From Pseudonocardia oceani (GTDB lineage: Bacteria > Actinomycetota > Actinomycetes > Mycobacteriales > Pseudonocardiaceae), in contig NZ_JADQDF010000001.1 in the NCBI RefSeq assembly GCF_019263585.2, positions 2,418,001 to 2,482,000 on the forward strand: a DNA stretch of 64,000 nt. The letters are read 5' to 3'. A model generated the notes under the pieces. It was given only the letters and a program-made list of their open reading frames with translations, searched no databases and was not told the DNA's origin. Numbering within the stretch: position 1 is the first letter of the stretch; every line of letters starts with the position of its first letter. Positions 17,602 through 25,978 of this stretch are shown here, piece by piece. The translations under genes and the position numbers were made by a program.

Positions 17602-18095
17602 TCACGTTGACCGTCAACGACGAGGAGCACGAGGTCGTCGTCGAGGCCCGGCGCACCCTGCTCGACGTGCTGCGCCACGACCTGCGGCTGACCGGCGCGC
17701 ACGCCGGCTGCGAGCACGGCGTCTGCGGGGCGTGCACCGTCCTCGTCGACGGCGCCCCGGCGCGGGCCTGCCTGCTGTTCGCCGTGCAGGCCGAGGGCAG
17801 CGCGCTGCACACCGTGGAGTCGCTGGCCGCGCCGTCGGGCGAGCTGTCGGACCTGCAGCGGGCCTTCAGCCGCCACCACGGGCTCCAGTGCGGCTTCTGC
17901 ACGCCCGGGTTCCTCATGCTGGCCGAGGGCTGGCTCGCCGAGCGCGCCGCCACGGGGGCCGGCGAGCCCGACCGCGAGGAGGTGCGCGAGATGGCGTCGG
18001 CCAACCTGTGCCGCTGCACCGGCTACCAGACCATCGTCGACGCGATCGCCGACACCGCCCGCACCCGCCTCGCAGCACCTGGGGAGACCGCGTGA
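17583..18095 (+). CDS. Molybdenum hydroxylase [2Fe-2S] small subunit
   Basis: 170 aa from GTG 17583, overlapping the large-subunit gene by 19 bp. Plant-type [2Fe-2S] site CEHGVCGACTVLVDG with the fourth Cys in RACLL, then the all-helical domain with CGFCTPGF and the NLCRCTGY motif. All eight cluster cysteines are present, so both clusters should form. Electron route: Mo to proximal cluster to distal cluster to FAD. Confidence 0.9.
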   Translation: MHDRHLITLTVNDEEHEVVVEARRTLLDVLRHDLRLTGAHAGCEHGVCGACTVLVDGAPARACLLFAVQAEGSALHTVESLAAPSGELSDLQRAFSRHHGLQCGFCTPGFLMLAEGWLAERAATGAGEPDREEVREMASANLCRCTGYQTIVDAIADTARTRLAAPGETA

Positions 18096-18763
18096 TCCTG
18101 GACAACGAGCTCACCGTCGCAGCACCCCCGGACGAGGTGTTCGCGCTGGTCAACGACGTCGAGCGGGTGGCGACCTGCCTGCCCGGCGCCGTTCTCGACG
18201 GCCGCGACGGCGACACCTACCGCGGCCGCGTCACCGTCAAGGTCGGCCCGATCCGGGCGGCCTACGGCGGCACCGTCCGCTTCCTCGACGTCACCCCCGA
18301 CGAGCGGCGGCTGCGGCTCGCCGCGAGGGGCGCCGACAGCCACGGCAGCGGCGACGCCGAGGCGGAGGTCGAGCTGTCCGTCGTGCCCGACGGGGCCGGG
18401 TCGATACTGCGCCTGCACACCGACCTGGTCATCCGCGGCAAGATCGCCCAGTTCGGCAAGGGCGCCGTCGTGGCGGTGTCCGACCGGCTGCTCGACCGGT
18501 TCGCGCAGAACCTGGCGGCGCAGCTCGACGGGTCGGCCGCGCCGGCGTCCCCGGAGCGCGCCGCAGCGGTGGCGCCCTCCTCCACGGCCGGGCCGGCGGA
18601 CCCCGACGGCGCCGTCGACGGGCTGGGGATGCTGCTGCCCCCGAACGCGGGCCGGATCGCCGCCGCGGGCGCCGCGCTGGCCGTCGCGTTCCTGCAGGGA
18701 TGGATGGCCGGGCGGCTGCGCGGCCAGAGGATGCTGATCGAGGAGCTGCGCCGTGACCGCTGA
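18092..18763 (+). CDS. CoxG-like SRPBCC protein with C-terminal membrane anchor
   Basis: 223 aa from GTG 18092, overlapping the small-subunit stop. Residues 1-145 are an SRPBCC/CoxG domain (LTVAAPPDEVFALVNDVERVATCLPGA). A Pro/Ala-rich linker and one hydrophobic helix (about 185-205) follow. In carboxydotrophs CoxG recruits the molybdenum hydroxylase to the cytoplasmic membrane (established). The tail here suggests the nicotinate hydroxylase is membrane-docked and feeds electrons to the respiratory chain (inference). Confidence 0.8.
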   Translation: MILDNELTVAAPPDEVFALVNDVERVATCLPGAVLDGRDGDTYRGRVTVKVGPIRAAYGGTVRFLDVTPDERRLRLAARGADSHGSGDAEAEVELSVVPDGAGSILRLHTDLVIRGKIAQFGKGAVVAVSDRLLDRFAQNLAAQLDGSAAPASPERAAAVAPSSTAGPADPDGAVDGLGMLLPPNAGRIAAAGAALAVAFLQGWMAGRLRGQRMLIEELRRDR

Positions 18764-19406
18764 GGGCACCGACGCCGTCTACGCCCGGGCCGGGTTCGGG
18801 GCCGCCGTGCCGCGCGGGCCCCGCCCCGTGCTGGTGGTGGTCGACCTGACCCGGGGGTTCACCGAACCGGGGTTCCCCAGCGGTGCCGAGCTGGGCGAGG
18901 TCGTCGCGGAGAACGCCGCGCTCGCCGACGCCGCCCACCGCGCCGGCGTGCCGGTGGTGTGGACCTCCATCGCCTACACCGACGCCGAGGCCGACGGCGA
19001 CGCGGTCGCCTGGCTGCGCAAGGCGACCGGGATGCGCGCGCTGCGCGAGGGGTCACCGGCGGTCGCGCTCGACCCGCGCCTGCCCGTGCTCCCCGGCGAC
19101 CACACGATCGTCAAGAAGGGCGCGTCCGCCTTCCACGGCACCGGGCTCGCCGCCCTGCTGTCCGGGCTCGGGGCGAGCACCGTCGTCGTGACCGGCGCGA
19201 CCACCAGCGGCTGCGTCCGGGCCACCGCGGTCGACAGCGTCACCGCGGGGTTCGACACGCTCGTCGTCGGCACGGCGTGCGGCGACCGCGCGCAGGCCCC
19301 GCACGACGCCGCGCTGTTCGACCTGCAGGCCAAGTACGCCGACGTCGTCACCCTCGACGACGCGCTCGACTACCTCGGCACCGACAGGGAGACCGCCCGT
19401 GCCTGA
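18753..19406 (+). CDS. nicF: Isochorismatase-family amidohydrolase, likely maleamate amidohydrolase
   Basis: 217 aa from GTG 18753, overlapping coxG by 11 bp. The cysteine-hydrolase triad is visible: Asp in VVVDLTRGFTE (about 28), Lys in IVKKGASAF (about 117), Cys in GATTSGCVRAT (about 154), next to a cis-peptide-type VTGATTSG. N-carbamoylsarcosine amidase-like. In the maleamate pathway NicF converts maleamate to maleate and ammonia, which fits its position between the hydroxylase and the deformylase gene. Confidence 0.8.
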   Translation: MTAEGTDAVYARAGFGAAVPRGPRPVLVVVDLTRGFTEPGFPSGAELGEVVAENAALADAAHRAGVPVVWTSIAYTDAEADGDAVAWLRKATGMRALREGSPAVALDPRLPVLPGDHTIVKKGASAFHGTGLAALLSGLGASTVVVTGATTSGCVRATAVDSVTAGFDTLVVGTACGDRAQAPHDAALFDLQAKYADVVTLDDALDYLGTDRETARA

Positions 19407-20259
19407 CGCACCCGACCCCCGCGTCCTGACCCAGACCGCGCTCGCCGACCTGGCCGACGTCCCGGCCACCAGCCGCTGGGTCCGGTCCTCGGGCCTGGCC
19501 CTGCACGTCCTGGACTACGGCGGCGACCGGACGCCGCTGCTCGTGCTGCCCGGCATCACCAGCCCGGCGGTCAGCATGGACTTCGTGGCCCGCCGGCTGA
19601 CCGACCTGGTCCGGCCGGTCCTGCTCGACGTCCGCGGCCGCGGCCTGTCCGACTCCGCCCCCGGGCCCGGCGGCTACGCGCTGGCGGACTACGCCGACGA
19701 CGTCGAGGCCGTCGTGACCGGCCTCGGGCTCGACCGCCCGGTGCTGCTCGGGCACTCGATGGGCGCCCGCATCGCGGGGGCCGCCGCGGCCCGCGGGCGG
19801 ATCGCCGTGCGCGGCACCGTGCTGGTCGACCCGCCGATGAGCGGGCCCGGGCGCGGTCCGTACCCGACCACCCTGGAGGCGTTCCTCGGTCAGCTCGACC
19901 AGGCCCGCGGGGGCACCGACGCCGACGAGGTCGCCCGCTCCTGGCCCTCCTGGCCCCGCGCGGAGCAGGCCCTGCGCGCGCGCTGGCTCGGGTCCTGCTC
20001 GGCGCGGGCGATCGCCGAGACCCACGCCGGGTTCGAGTCGGAGGACTTCTTCGACACCTGGCCCACCGTCCCGGCCCCCACGGTGCTCGTCCACGGAGGG
20101 GCCAGCCCCGTGGTGACCGCCGACGGTGCCCGGGAGGCGGCCGCGACCCACCCCGGCGCCGCCGTCGTGGAGGTGCCGGGCACCGGCCACATGGTGTTCT
20201 GGGACGACCCGGACGCCGCCGTCACCGCGGTCCGCTCCGCGCTGGCCGGCATGGCGTAG
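19399..20259 (+). CDS. nicD: Alpha/beta hydrolase, likely N-formylmaleamate deformylase
   Basis: 286 aa from GTG 19399, overlapping nicF by 8 bp. Nucleophile elbow GHSMGAR (about 115-121), oxyanion strand LLVLPGITSPA, acid in VLVHGGASPVV and His in GTGHMVFWDDP. NicD hydrolyses N-formylmaleamate, the ring-opening product of NicX, to formate and maleamate. Last gene of the rightward operon, followed by a strong hairpin. Assignment is by family plus complete pathway context. Confidence 0.78.
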   Translation: MPDAPDPRVLTQTALADLADVPATSRWVRSSGLALHVLDYGGDRTPLLVLPGITSPAVSMDFVARRLTDLVRPVLLDVRGRGLSDSAPGPGGYALADYADDVEAVVTGLGLDRPVLLGHSMGARIAGAAAARGRIAVRGTVLVDPPMSGPGRGPYPTTLEAFLGQLDQARGGTDADEVARSWPSWPRAEQALRARWLGSCSARAIAETHAGFESEDFFDTWPTVPAPTVLVHGGASPVVTADGAREAAATHPGAAVVEVPGTGHMVFWDDPDAAVTAVRSALAGMA

Positions 20260-20270
20260 GACGCGCACGC

Positions 20271-20304
20271 GAACGGCCCCGCACCCCCCGGTGCGGGGCC
20301 GTTC
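20271..20304. terminator. Strong bidirectional hairpin between nicD and nicE
   Basis: GAACGGCCCCGCACC and its exact reverse complement form a 15-bp perfect stem around a CCCC loop. It lies between the stop of nicD (20259) and the stop of convergent nicE (20314). It would end transcription from both sides. Confidence 0.85.
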
Positions 20305-20313
20305 GCCGTTCCG

Positions 20314-21105
20314 TCAGGCCGCCGCGCGGGCGGGGTCGGTGTACCGGCCCGACAGCAGCTCCCCCGCACCCGGCACGTTCGTCGCCAGCCCGAGCTCGGA
20401 CAGGATCCGGAACGTCGTCGCCGTGGCCGCCGACAGCACCGGCAGGCCGCAGTCCCGCTGCACCGCCTCGACCGCGGCGAGCGAGGGCATCTGCACGCAG
20501 GCCGAGAGCACGAGGGCGTCGGCGCCGGTGAGGTCGAGCTTGCGCCAGTGCTCGCGCAGGTCGGCCGGGTCGAGCCGGGCGACCGCGAGGTTGTCGGGCA
20601 CCTCCAGCGACAGGGAGTCCACGACCTGCACGCCGGCGTCCTGCAGGTAGTCCACGACCGCCTGCGTCAGGGGCTGCATGTACGGGGTGATCAGCGCGAC
20701 CCGCTTCGCCCCGAGTGCCGCGATGCCCGAGAGCAGGGCGCCCGCGCTGGAGACGACCGGGGCGTGCGAGCCCTCGGCGCGGAGCACCGCGGTGATCGAG
20801 TCCTCGGCGGTGCAGTGGAACCCCGGTCCCTGCGCCATGATCGCCACCAGGCAGGCGGTGGCCACGACGTCGGGGCGGGCGTCGGCGAGCTCGGCGGCGG
20901 CCCGGTCGGCCTGGGCGTTCATCGCGCGCAGCTGCTCGGGGGTGACGTGCTGCATCCGTGCGCGGGCGGCGTGGAAGACGAACCGGTCGCCCGGGTCGGC
21001 CCCCTCCCGGGCGCGCAGCATCCGCGGCAGCTCGGTCTCCATCGTGAGGTTCGAGCTCGGGACGATCATCCCGATATGGTGGTCGGTCCCCGCCTGTCCC
21101 GTCAT
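20314..21105 (-). CDS. nicE: Maleate cis-trans isomerase (Asp/Glu racemase superfamily)
   Basis: 263 aa from ATG 21105. Asp/Glu racemase-type fold with two Cys regions: VATACLVAIMAQG (about 80) and LVLSACVQMPSL (about 198), the catalytic pair of maleate isomerases. IGMIVPSSNLTMETELP at the N-terminus is the substrate-binding signature. It converts maleate to fumarate, the last step of nicotinate catabolism into the TCA cycle. Overlaps the nicX stop by ATGA, so cotranscribed with it. Confidence 0.88.
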   Translation of the reverse strand: MTGQAGTDHHIGMIVPSSNLTMETELPRMLRAREGADPGDRFVFHAARARMQHVTPEQLRAMNAQADRAAAELADARPDVVATACLVAIMAQGPGFHCTAEDSITAVLRAEGSHAPVVSSAGALLSGIAALGAKRVALITPYMQPLTQAVVDYLQDAGVQVVDSLSLEVPDNLAVARLDPADLREHWRKLDLTGADALVLSACVQMPSLAAVEAVQRDCGLPVLSAATATTFRILSELGLATNVPGAGELLSGRYTDPARAAA

Positions 21106-22148
21106 CGCTTCGCCGCCGGGCGCATCTCCGGGACGGTGAGCTCGCCGGCGTCGACGATCAGCTCGTCGTCGAGGAGAAGGCTGTTGCCGCGCATCGGGAT
21201 GTCGAAGTGGCAGGCGGTGTCGTTGGGCCCGCCGAGCTCGTTGTTGGGGCCGATGGAGAACATGACGTTGCCGTAGAAGCTGCGCAGCTCCATGCCCATG
21301 CCCCCGCCGAACTGGGTCAGGCCGTGCCAGTGGGCGCGCTCGTCCAGGCCCCAGCCGACGTGGGACATGCCGTAGCCGCGGGGGTCGGCGAAGCTCTCGA
21401 TGTAGGAGCGCAGCAGGTCCGCGTCCAGGCCGGTGGAGCCGGCGCCGCCGCGGATGTCGCGGATGAACCCGGCCTCGACGGTGATCTCGACGGGGGTCCG
21501 GACGTAGGAGTTGAACGGCAGCAGCACGTCACCGGGGGCCAGGACGATCTTCCCGTCGACGCCGTCGTCGGCGCCGCCGGTGAACACGAACGCGGCGGGC
21601 CAGTGGTCCCAGCGGCCGGGCTGGTCGGTGTAGCCGTACTCGCTCATCGTCGGGTAGACGCCCAGGCGGTAGGTGACGTCGGTGCCGTGCGGGCTGGTGA
21701 TCCGCATCGTCTGCGCTTTCGCGAGCAGTTCGGCGCCGATCTCGACGCGCTCGCGCAGCTCGGTGGTCGGCATCAGCCGGGCCAGCAGCTCCGGGGGCTC
21801 CACCGCGGTCAGGATCCGGGTCCCGGCGTCCTGGATCGCGAACTGCTCCTTGCTGAACAGCAGGAACGTGCAGTCCACCACCATGTCGACGGCCTGGAGC
21901 GCCTCGACGGCCAGCGGCAGCGACCCGAGCCCCGAGTCCCCCACCGCCCAGGCGCCGGCGGCGCTGACCGGCGAGGGGAGGCGCATGTGGTACGCCGCCG
22001 CGCCCAGCTTCTGCGCCGCCCACAGGAACGCATCCGCGTACTCCGCCCGCTCGCCGCCCCTGGTCAGGACGACGACCGTCTCACCCTCGTGCACGCCCGA
22101 CAGGCGCAGCTGCTCCAGGCAGATGTCGTTGAACAGGTTCTGGTCCAT
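21102..22148 (-). CDS. nicX: 2,5-dihydroxypyridine 5,6-dioxygenase
   Basis: 348 aa from ATG 22148, chosen over an upstream in-frame start because GGGGAGG lies just before it and the upstream codons fall in the promoter element. Length equals known NicX (about 350 aa). Family segments: the N-terminal CLEQLRLSGVHEGE, the metal-ligand region HVGWGLDERAHWHGL and CHFDIPMRG near the end. It is a non-heme Fe(II) ring-cleavage enzyme making N-formylmaleamate from 2,5-dihydroxypyridine. First gene of the leftward nicX-nicE unit. Confidence 0.9.
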   Translation of the reverse strand: MDQNLFNDICLEQLRLSGVHEGETVVVLTRGGERAEYADAFLWAAQKLGAAAYHMRLPSPVSAAGAWAVGDSGLGSLPLAVEALQAVDMVVDCTFLLFSKEQFAIQDAGTRILTAVEPPELLARLMPTTELRERVEIGAELLAKAQTMRITSPHGTDVTYRLGVYPTMSEYGYTDQPGRWDHWPAAFVFTGGADDGVDGKIVLAPGDVLLPFNSYVRTPVEITVEAGFIRDIRGGAGSTGLDADLLRSYIESFADPRGYGMSHVGWGLDERAHWHGLTQFGGGMGMELRSFYGNVMFSIGPNNELGGPNDTACHFDIPMRGNSLLLDDELIVDAGELTVPEMRPAAKR

Positions 22149-22167
22149 CGCGACCACCTCCCCTACC

Positions 22168-22196
22168 ATCCGAGCACGTATTATCCGAGTACGCAA
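22168..22196 (-). promoter_or_regulatory. Nic operon promoter/operator element, copy 2
   Basis: Reverse-strand 29-bp element ending 20 bp before the nicX start. Read toward nicX it begins TTGCGTA, contains GGATAATACGTG and ends CTCGGAT. It differs at only four positions from the copy before the NicC-like gene. CTCGGAT occurs twice within it, 15 bp apart. The shared element ties the two nic units to one regulator. Confidence 0.6.
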
Positions 22197-22224
22197 CAGT
22201 TTTGGCGAACGGTCTTCGTCCGAC

Positions 22225-22617
22225 TCAACGGGCTCGCGCGCCCGGACCTCCGGGATGGGTGAGGTCGTAGGCCCGCGACAGCTTCTTCGGCACGACCATG
22301 CGCCAGGCGTCCACGACGAGCTCGCGGGCCTCGACCGGGTCCAGCGCGGCGAGGGTCGCGTGGACCCAGTTGAACCGCAGGTCCGACGTCGACGGCAGGT
22401 GGAACCGCTGCGGATCGCCCGCGACGAGCGCCTCCCGCTCCTCCTTCGGGAACGCGAAGCCCAGCACGGCCCCCTCGAGCGAGAACGCCGCGTACACGAT
22501 CTGCCCGACGCGGAACTTCAGCCGCCCGCGCACGTGCACCTCGTACGAGCGCTCCAGCCCGGCACCCAGCGGCCGGAGGTCCTCGACCCTCGCGCCGCGC
22601 CTGTTGTCGTCCACCAA
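22225..22617 (-). CDS. MmcQ/YjbR family protein
   Basis: 130 aa, start TTG 22617 or GTG 22614 behind GGGGGTG. The YjbR fold is indicated by KFRVGQIVYAAFS, GAVLGFAFPKEERE, RFNWVHATLAALD and the C-terminal LVVDAWRMVVPKKLSRAY. Members have a double-wing DNA-binding-like fold but no proven role. It lies upstream of nicX on the same strand, but the nic promoter element separates them, so it is probably independent. Confidence 0.75.
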   Translation of the reverse strand: MVDDNRRGARVEDLRPLGAGLERSYEVHVRGRLKFRVGQIVYAAFSLEGAVLGFAFPKEEREALVAGDPQRFHLPSTSDLRFNWVHATLAALDPVEARELVVDAWRMVVPKKLSRAYDLTHPGGPGARAR

Positions 22618-22669
22618 GATGCACCCCCGTGATTGCCTGTGCCAGGAAGACGCAGGGGCGGAGCGGGAG

Positions 22670-22975
22670 TCATCGGTCGTCGGTGCGTCGTCCCGGAGTC
22701 ACGCGTCCGAGCGGGGCGGCTCGCCCCGGCGCCGCGGTGGTGATGACCGTGCGCAGTTCGTGCAGGGCGTGGGCCCGGGCACCGGTCAGCGAGGGGGCGT
22801 CGGCCAGCTGGGCGGGCCGGACCGGGACGTGGCGCGGGAGCTGCGCGAACGCGGCGGCGACGGCGTCGAGGACGGCGGGCTCGGAGCCCCAGGTGCCGCC
22901 GAGGACGACGAGCGTCGGATCGGCGAGGGCCACCGCGGCGGCGAGGACGCCGCAGACGGCCGCATCAGTTGACAC
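22670..22975 (-). pseudogene. ROK-family regulator/kinase, C-terminal fragment
   Basis: About 100 codons matching the C-terminus of actinobacterial ROK proteins: VCGVLAAAVALADPTLVVLGGTWGSEPAVLDAV, then PRHVPVRPAQLADAPSLTGARAHAL. The N-terminal HTH and the sugar/zinc core are missing; homology stops near 22970. A GTG at 22975 lets the piece be read as an ORF, but it is a truncated gene. The break coincides with the left border of the metal-resistance segment. Confidence 0.7.
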
Positions 22976-23382
22976 CTGACGGTTGACGGTCGGTCACCAG
23001 CAGTCCACGCGCCTGCGTCAGATGCAACCCGCAGCCGCCCGATCACGTCGTGGGTGCCGCCGCGCCACCGGCCCGCCGCAGCCCTGTTCGGCGCCGGGCA
23101 GTTCGCGGACACCTCGGCTACCAGCTGCTCGACCGCGCGACGATGTATGCACTCGCGGCGTACCGGCCCTCGCCGAGATGGCCGCTGCCACCGCCTTGCT
23201 GGGAGCACTACCCGGCCGGGCCGCCGCCCTCGTCCCCGTGCTCGGATCGGCGGACGGTTCCGAGAACCGGCGAGCACCTTTCGCTGCAGGGATGGACCGG
23301 CCGTGTCAGGCTTTGCACCGATGGCAGCCTGCACCTCGACTCCGCGCACCGCAGTCGCATCACCCGGAGGAACGGCCGGGTC
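22976..23382. other. Non-coding or scrambled junction sequence
   Basis: About 400 bp between the ROK break and the cell-wall enzyme. Frames are open by chance on both strands, but none gives a recognisable protein or has a ribosome site. Composition stays high-GC. I see no repeats, tRNA or promoter I could defend. Confidence 0.4.
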
Positions 23383-24468
23383 GTGAACGGCTTCGAGCAC
23401 GCCACCGTCGCGATGCGGAGGCTGGGGCGGCGGATCGTCGTCCTGGGTGTCGTCGTCACGCTGCTCGCCGTGGCCGGCGTCGCCCTCTTCTTCGCCATGA
23501 CCGCGTTGCTGACTCCCCCAGGCCGTCCAGGTGGTTGCGTGCCCGACTCCTCCGCGGTGCCCATCGAGGCGGCGGGCGAAGCAGCCGTCGGGCAAGAGCA
23601 GCTGGCCAACGCGGCGGTGATCGTCGCGACCGGTCGTGAACTGAACGTCCCGGAGCGCGGGCTGTGGGTGGCGTTGGGCACTGCGTTGCAGGAGTCCGGG
23701 CTCAGGAACCTCGACTACGGTGACCGGGACTCACTGGGGCTGTTCCAACAGCGGCCGTCACAGGGTTGGGGCAGTCCGGCGGAGGTTCGCGACCCCCGCT
23801 ACGCGTCGACCCAGTTCTACCGGCGCCTCGTCGCGGTCCCGGGTTGGGCGGACATGCCGTTGTGGCAGGCCGCGCAGACCGTCCAGCGCTCCGCGTTCCC
23901 CCTGGCCTACGCGAAGTGGGAGCAGACCGCCGCCGACATCCTGGCCGCGGTGGGCACCGCGACCGGGGTCCGTGGAGCGACGTACGGATGCGCGCCGGAA
24001 GGATCGGTGGCCGCGCTGCAAGGTGCCGCGAGCGGATGCACCGAGGACGATCCGACCACCGCGGGCTGCGTCACGCCGACGACGCGGTACGCGTTGGCCC
24101 AGGCGGAGGGAGCTTTCGGTGGGCTGCGCAACGGGACCCTGATCCGTTCCACGGGTTGCTTCGCGCAGCGGCCCGGCAACTCCACCAGCGATCATCCGCT
24201 GGGCAAGGGATGCGATCTGTTCCCCGGTCAGGGCGGTAGGTTCGCGACCGGCGTGGAGGTCGACAACGGGTGGCGCGTGGCCGGCTGGTTCCGGACCAAC
24301 GCCGAGGCTCTCGGAGTGTCCTACGTCATCTGGCAGGGCCGGATCTGGGCGCCCGGCGACGACGACGTCGACGGTTGGGGCCGTCGCTACACCGGCGGCG
24401 GCGTCTACGACCCCTTGGACGCGGTCGGTGGACATTACGACCACATCCACGTCAGCTTCCTGCGCTGA
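23383..24468 (+). CDS. Membrane-anchored cell-wall enzyme: lysozyme-like plus M15-like domains
   Basis: 361 aa from GTG 23383 (GGAGG 12 bases upstream; ATG 23413 is an alternative). One N-terminal membrane helix (about 18-45, IVVLGVVVTLLAVAGVALFF). A lysozyme/SLT-like domain about 65-190 includes ALQESGLRNL with the catalytic-type Glu and SLGLFQQRPSQGWG. The C-terminal ARB_07466/LAS-like domain (about 220-361) has SDHPLGKGCD and HYDHIHVSF, the zinc-ligand pattern of M15-type peptidases. Such double-domain proteins open peptidoglycan in actinobacterial conjugative elements. It suggests the following segment arrived on one (inference). Confidence 0.7.
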   Translation: MNGFEHATVAMRRLGRRIVVLGVVVTLLAVAGVALFFAMTALLTPPGRPGGCVPDSSAVPIEAAGEAAVGQEQLANAAVIVATGRELNVPERGLWVALGTALQESGLRNLDYGDRDSLGLFQQRPSQGWGSPAEVRDPRYASTQFYRRLVAVPGWADMPLWQAAQTVQRSAFPLAYAKWEQTAADILAAVGTATGVRGATYGCAPEGSVAALQGAASGCTEDDPTTAGCVTPTTRYALAQAEGAFGGLRNGTLIRSTGCFAQRPGNSTSDHPLGKGCDLFPGQGGRFATGVEVDNGWRVAGWFRTNAEALGVSYVIWQGRIWAPGDDDVDGWGRRYTGGGVYDPLDAVGGHYDHIHVSFLR

Positions 24469-25213
24469 CGCCCCTCATTCCAGCGGGAGCGAGTACCTGC
24501 CAGCCCCGCCCGGCGTCCTCCGTCGCCAGCACCGCATCGTGCGTCGCGGCGAGGAACTGGGCGCCGTCGACGACGGTGAAGGCCTGGGCCGGTCCGGGGA
24601 GCTCGCCGGCTCGCTCCCACCGATCGCCTGCCACTCCAGCGTCCGCCCACCGTCCGAGCTCATCCGCAACCCGCCCCAGTGGTCACCACGACGCGGTGGT
24701 AATCGCACGGTCGATGTCCAGGTCCGCGATGTCGGCCACGGCGCCGCTGGTCCACGTGATTCCGCCGTCCTCGCTGCGCAGCAGTGCACCGGAGACCGAG
24801 TCCCATCCGTGGACCACCTGTCCGCTCACGGATAGCGCGTGCAGGTCGGCTGCACCCTGTAGGGAGAGCGGCTGCCACTTTCGTACGGCGTCGTCGCTGC
24901 GGATGAGTCCGAGCTGCGGTGGCCCCGGTTCGTTCGGACCCGGGTGCCCGCTGCCGTAGAAGGAGCCGGGGCCTGCCAGCGTGAAGCCCATGATGTCCTG
25001 TTTCCCGGTGCCGACGCGCCTGGCGCCCTCGGCGCCGACGGAGAGAACACCGGAATGGGTCGCGACGTAGACGGTTCCGTCGGCAGGATCCTGCTCCAGC
25101 CCGTGTACGTGTCCCAGGACGGCGGGAGCGGCGGGAGCGGCAGGGCCGGCGTGCACCGAGCAGGCGGACACGGCCGGGCCGGCGAGGATCGCGGGGGGCA
25201 GCAGGGAACGCAC
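24452..25213 (-). pseudogene. F510_1955-type BNR-repeat lipoprotein, frameshifted
   Basis: Reads from GTG 25213 with signal and lipobox (LAGPAVSAC), then LGHVHGLEQDPADGTVYVATHSGV, HALSVSGQVVHGWDS and SEDGGITWTSG, typical of the BNR/sialidase-like family found beside copper genes. Near 24700 the frame breaks: DLDID continues as DYHRVVVTT in a second frame, WGGLRMSSDGGRT in a third, and the end AFTVVDGAQFLAATHDAVLATEDAGR-GW in another. At least three indels. Its 3' end overlaps the convergent cell-wall gene by 17 bp. Confidence 0.65.
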
Positions 25214-25281
25214 GGTTCTCCGGGTCGGGCCAGGGCGGATCGGCGCTACGGGCGCCCGGCATGGGCGCCCGTAGCGAACAC

Positions 25282-25923
25282 TCAGATCTGCGTGAGCAGC
25301 TGAGCCATCTCGTCGATCTCGGCCTGCTGGGTGTCGATGATCGTCTGCGCGAGGCCGGTCGCCCTCGGGTCCGATCCCTCGGCGAGCTCGGTCCGGGCCA
25401 TCTCGACCGCTCCGGTGTGGTGCTCGGTCATCATCTCCAGGAACATGCGGTCGAACGCCGGGCCCGAGGCCTGCTCCAACCGGGTCATCTGCTCGGGCGT
25501 CATCATCCCGCCCATGCCGCCCATGCCGCCCATGGCGCCCGTGCCGCCATGGTCCATGCCGCCCATGCCGCCGCCCGTGTCGGCGGAGGGCACGTCGGCT
25601 CCCCACTCCTCCAGCCACGAGTTCAGAGTCTCGATCTCCGGCCCCTGCGCGGCGCCGATCCGCGCGGCCAGGTCGATCACCTGGGGGTTCCGCGAACGGG
25701 TCGCCGCCAGTTCCGCCATCTCGACGGCCTGCTGGTGGTGCACGGTCATGCCCTGCGCGAACGACACGTCCGCCTCGTTGTGCGCGGTGGTCTGCTCGAC
25801 GCCGGTGGAGCTCGAGGACGCTGCACCGGGCGTCGTGGTGTCCGTGCCGGCGGCGCAGCCCGCGAGGGCGAGACCGACGACCGCGGCCCCGGTCAGGGCA
25901 GACGTCAGCTTCGTGATCTTCAT
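25282..25923 (-). CDS. DUF305 lipoprotein, copper-associated
   Basis: 213 aa. Signal peptide with lipobox LALAGC (about 18-23). Two DUF305 ferritin-like helical repeats carry the metal-type pairs SFAQGMTVHHQQAVEMA and MFLEMMTEHHTGAVEMA. Between them is a Gly/Met/His-rich stretch (about 118-141). DUF305 proteins (CopM-type) bind Cu/Ag in the periplasm. Here it belongs to the copper array as an extracytoplasmic metal binder. GGAG precedes the ATG. Confidence 0.85.
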   Translation of the reverse strand: MKITKLTSALTGAAVVGLALAGCAAGTDTTTPGAASSSSTGVEQTTAHNEADVSFAQGMTVHHQQAVEMAELAATRSRNPQVIDLAARIGAAQGPEIETLNSWLEEWGADVPSADTGGGMGGMDHGGTGAMGGMGGMGGMMTPEQMTRLEQASGPAFDRMFLEMMTEHHTGAVEMARTELAEGSDPRATGLAQTIIDTQQAEIDEMAQLLTQI

Positions 25924-25978
25924 GTGTGTTGTGGTCTCCGTACGTGGGTGAACGGGGTCTACCGAGTGATCGGTGACC

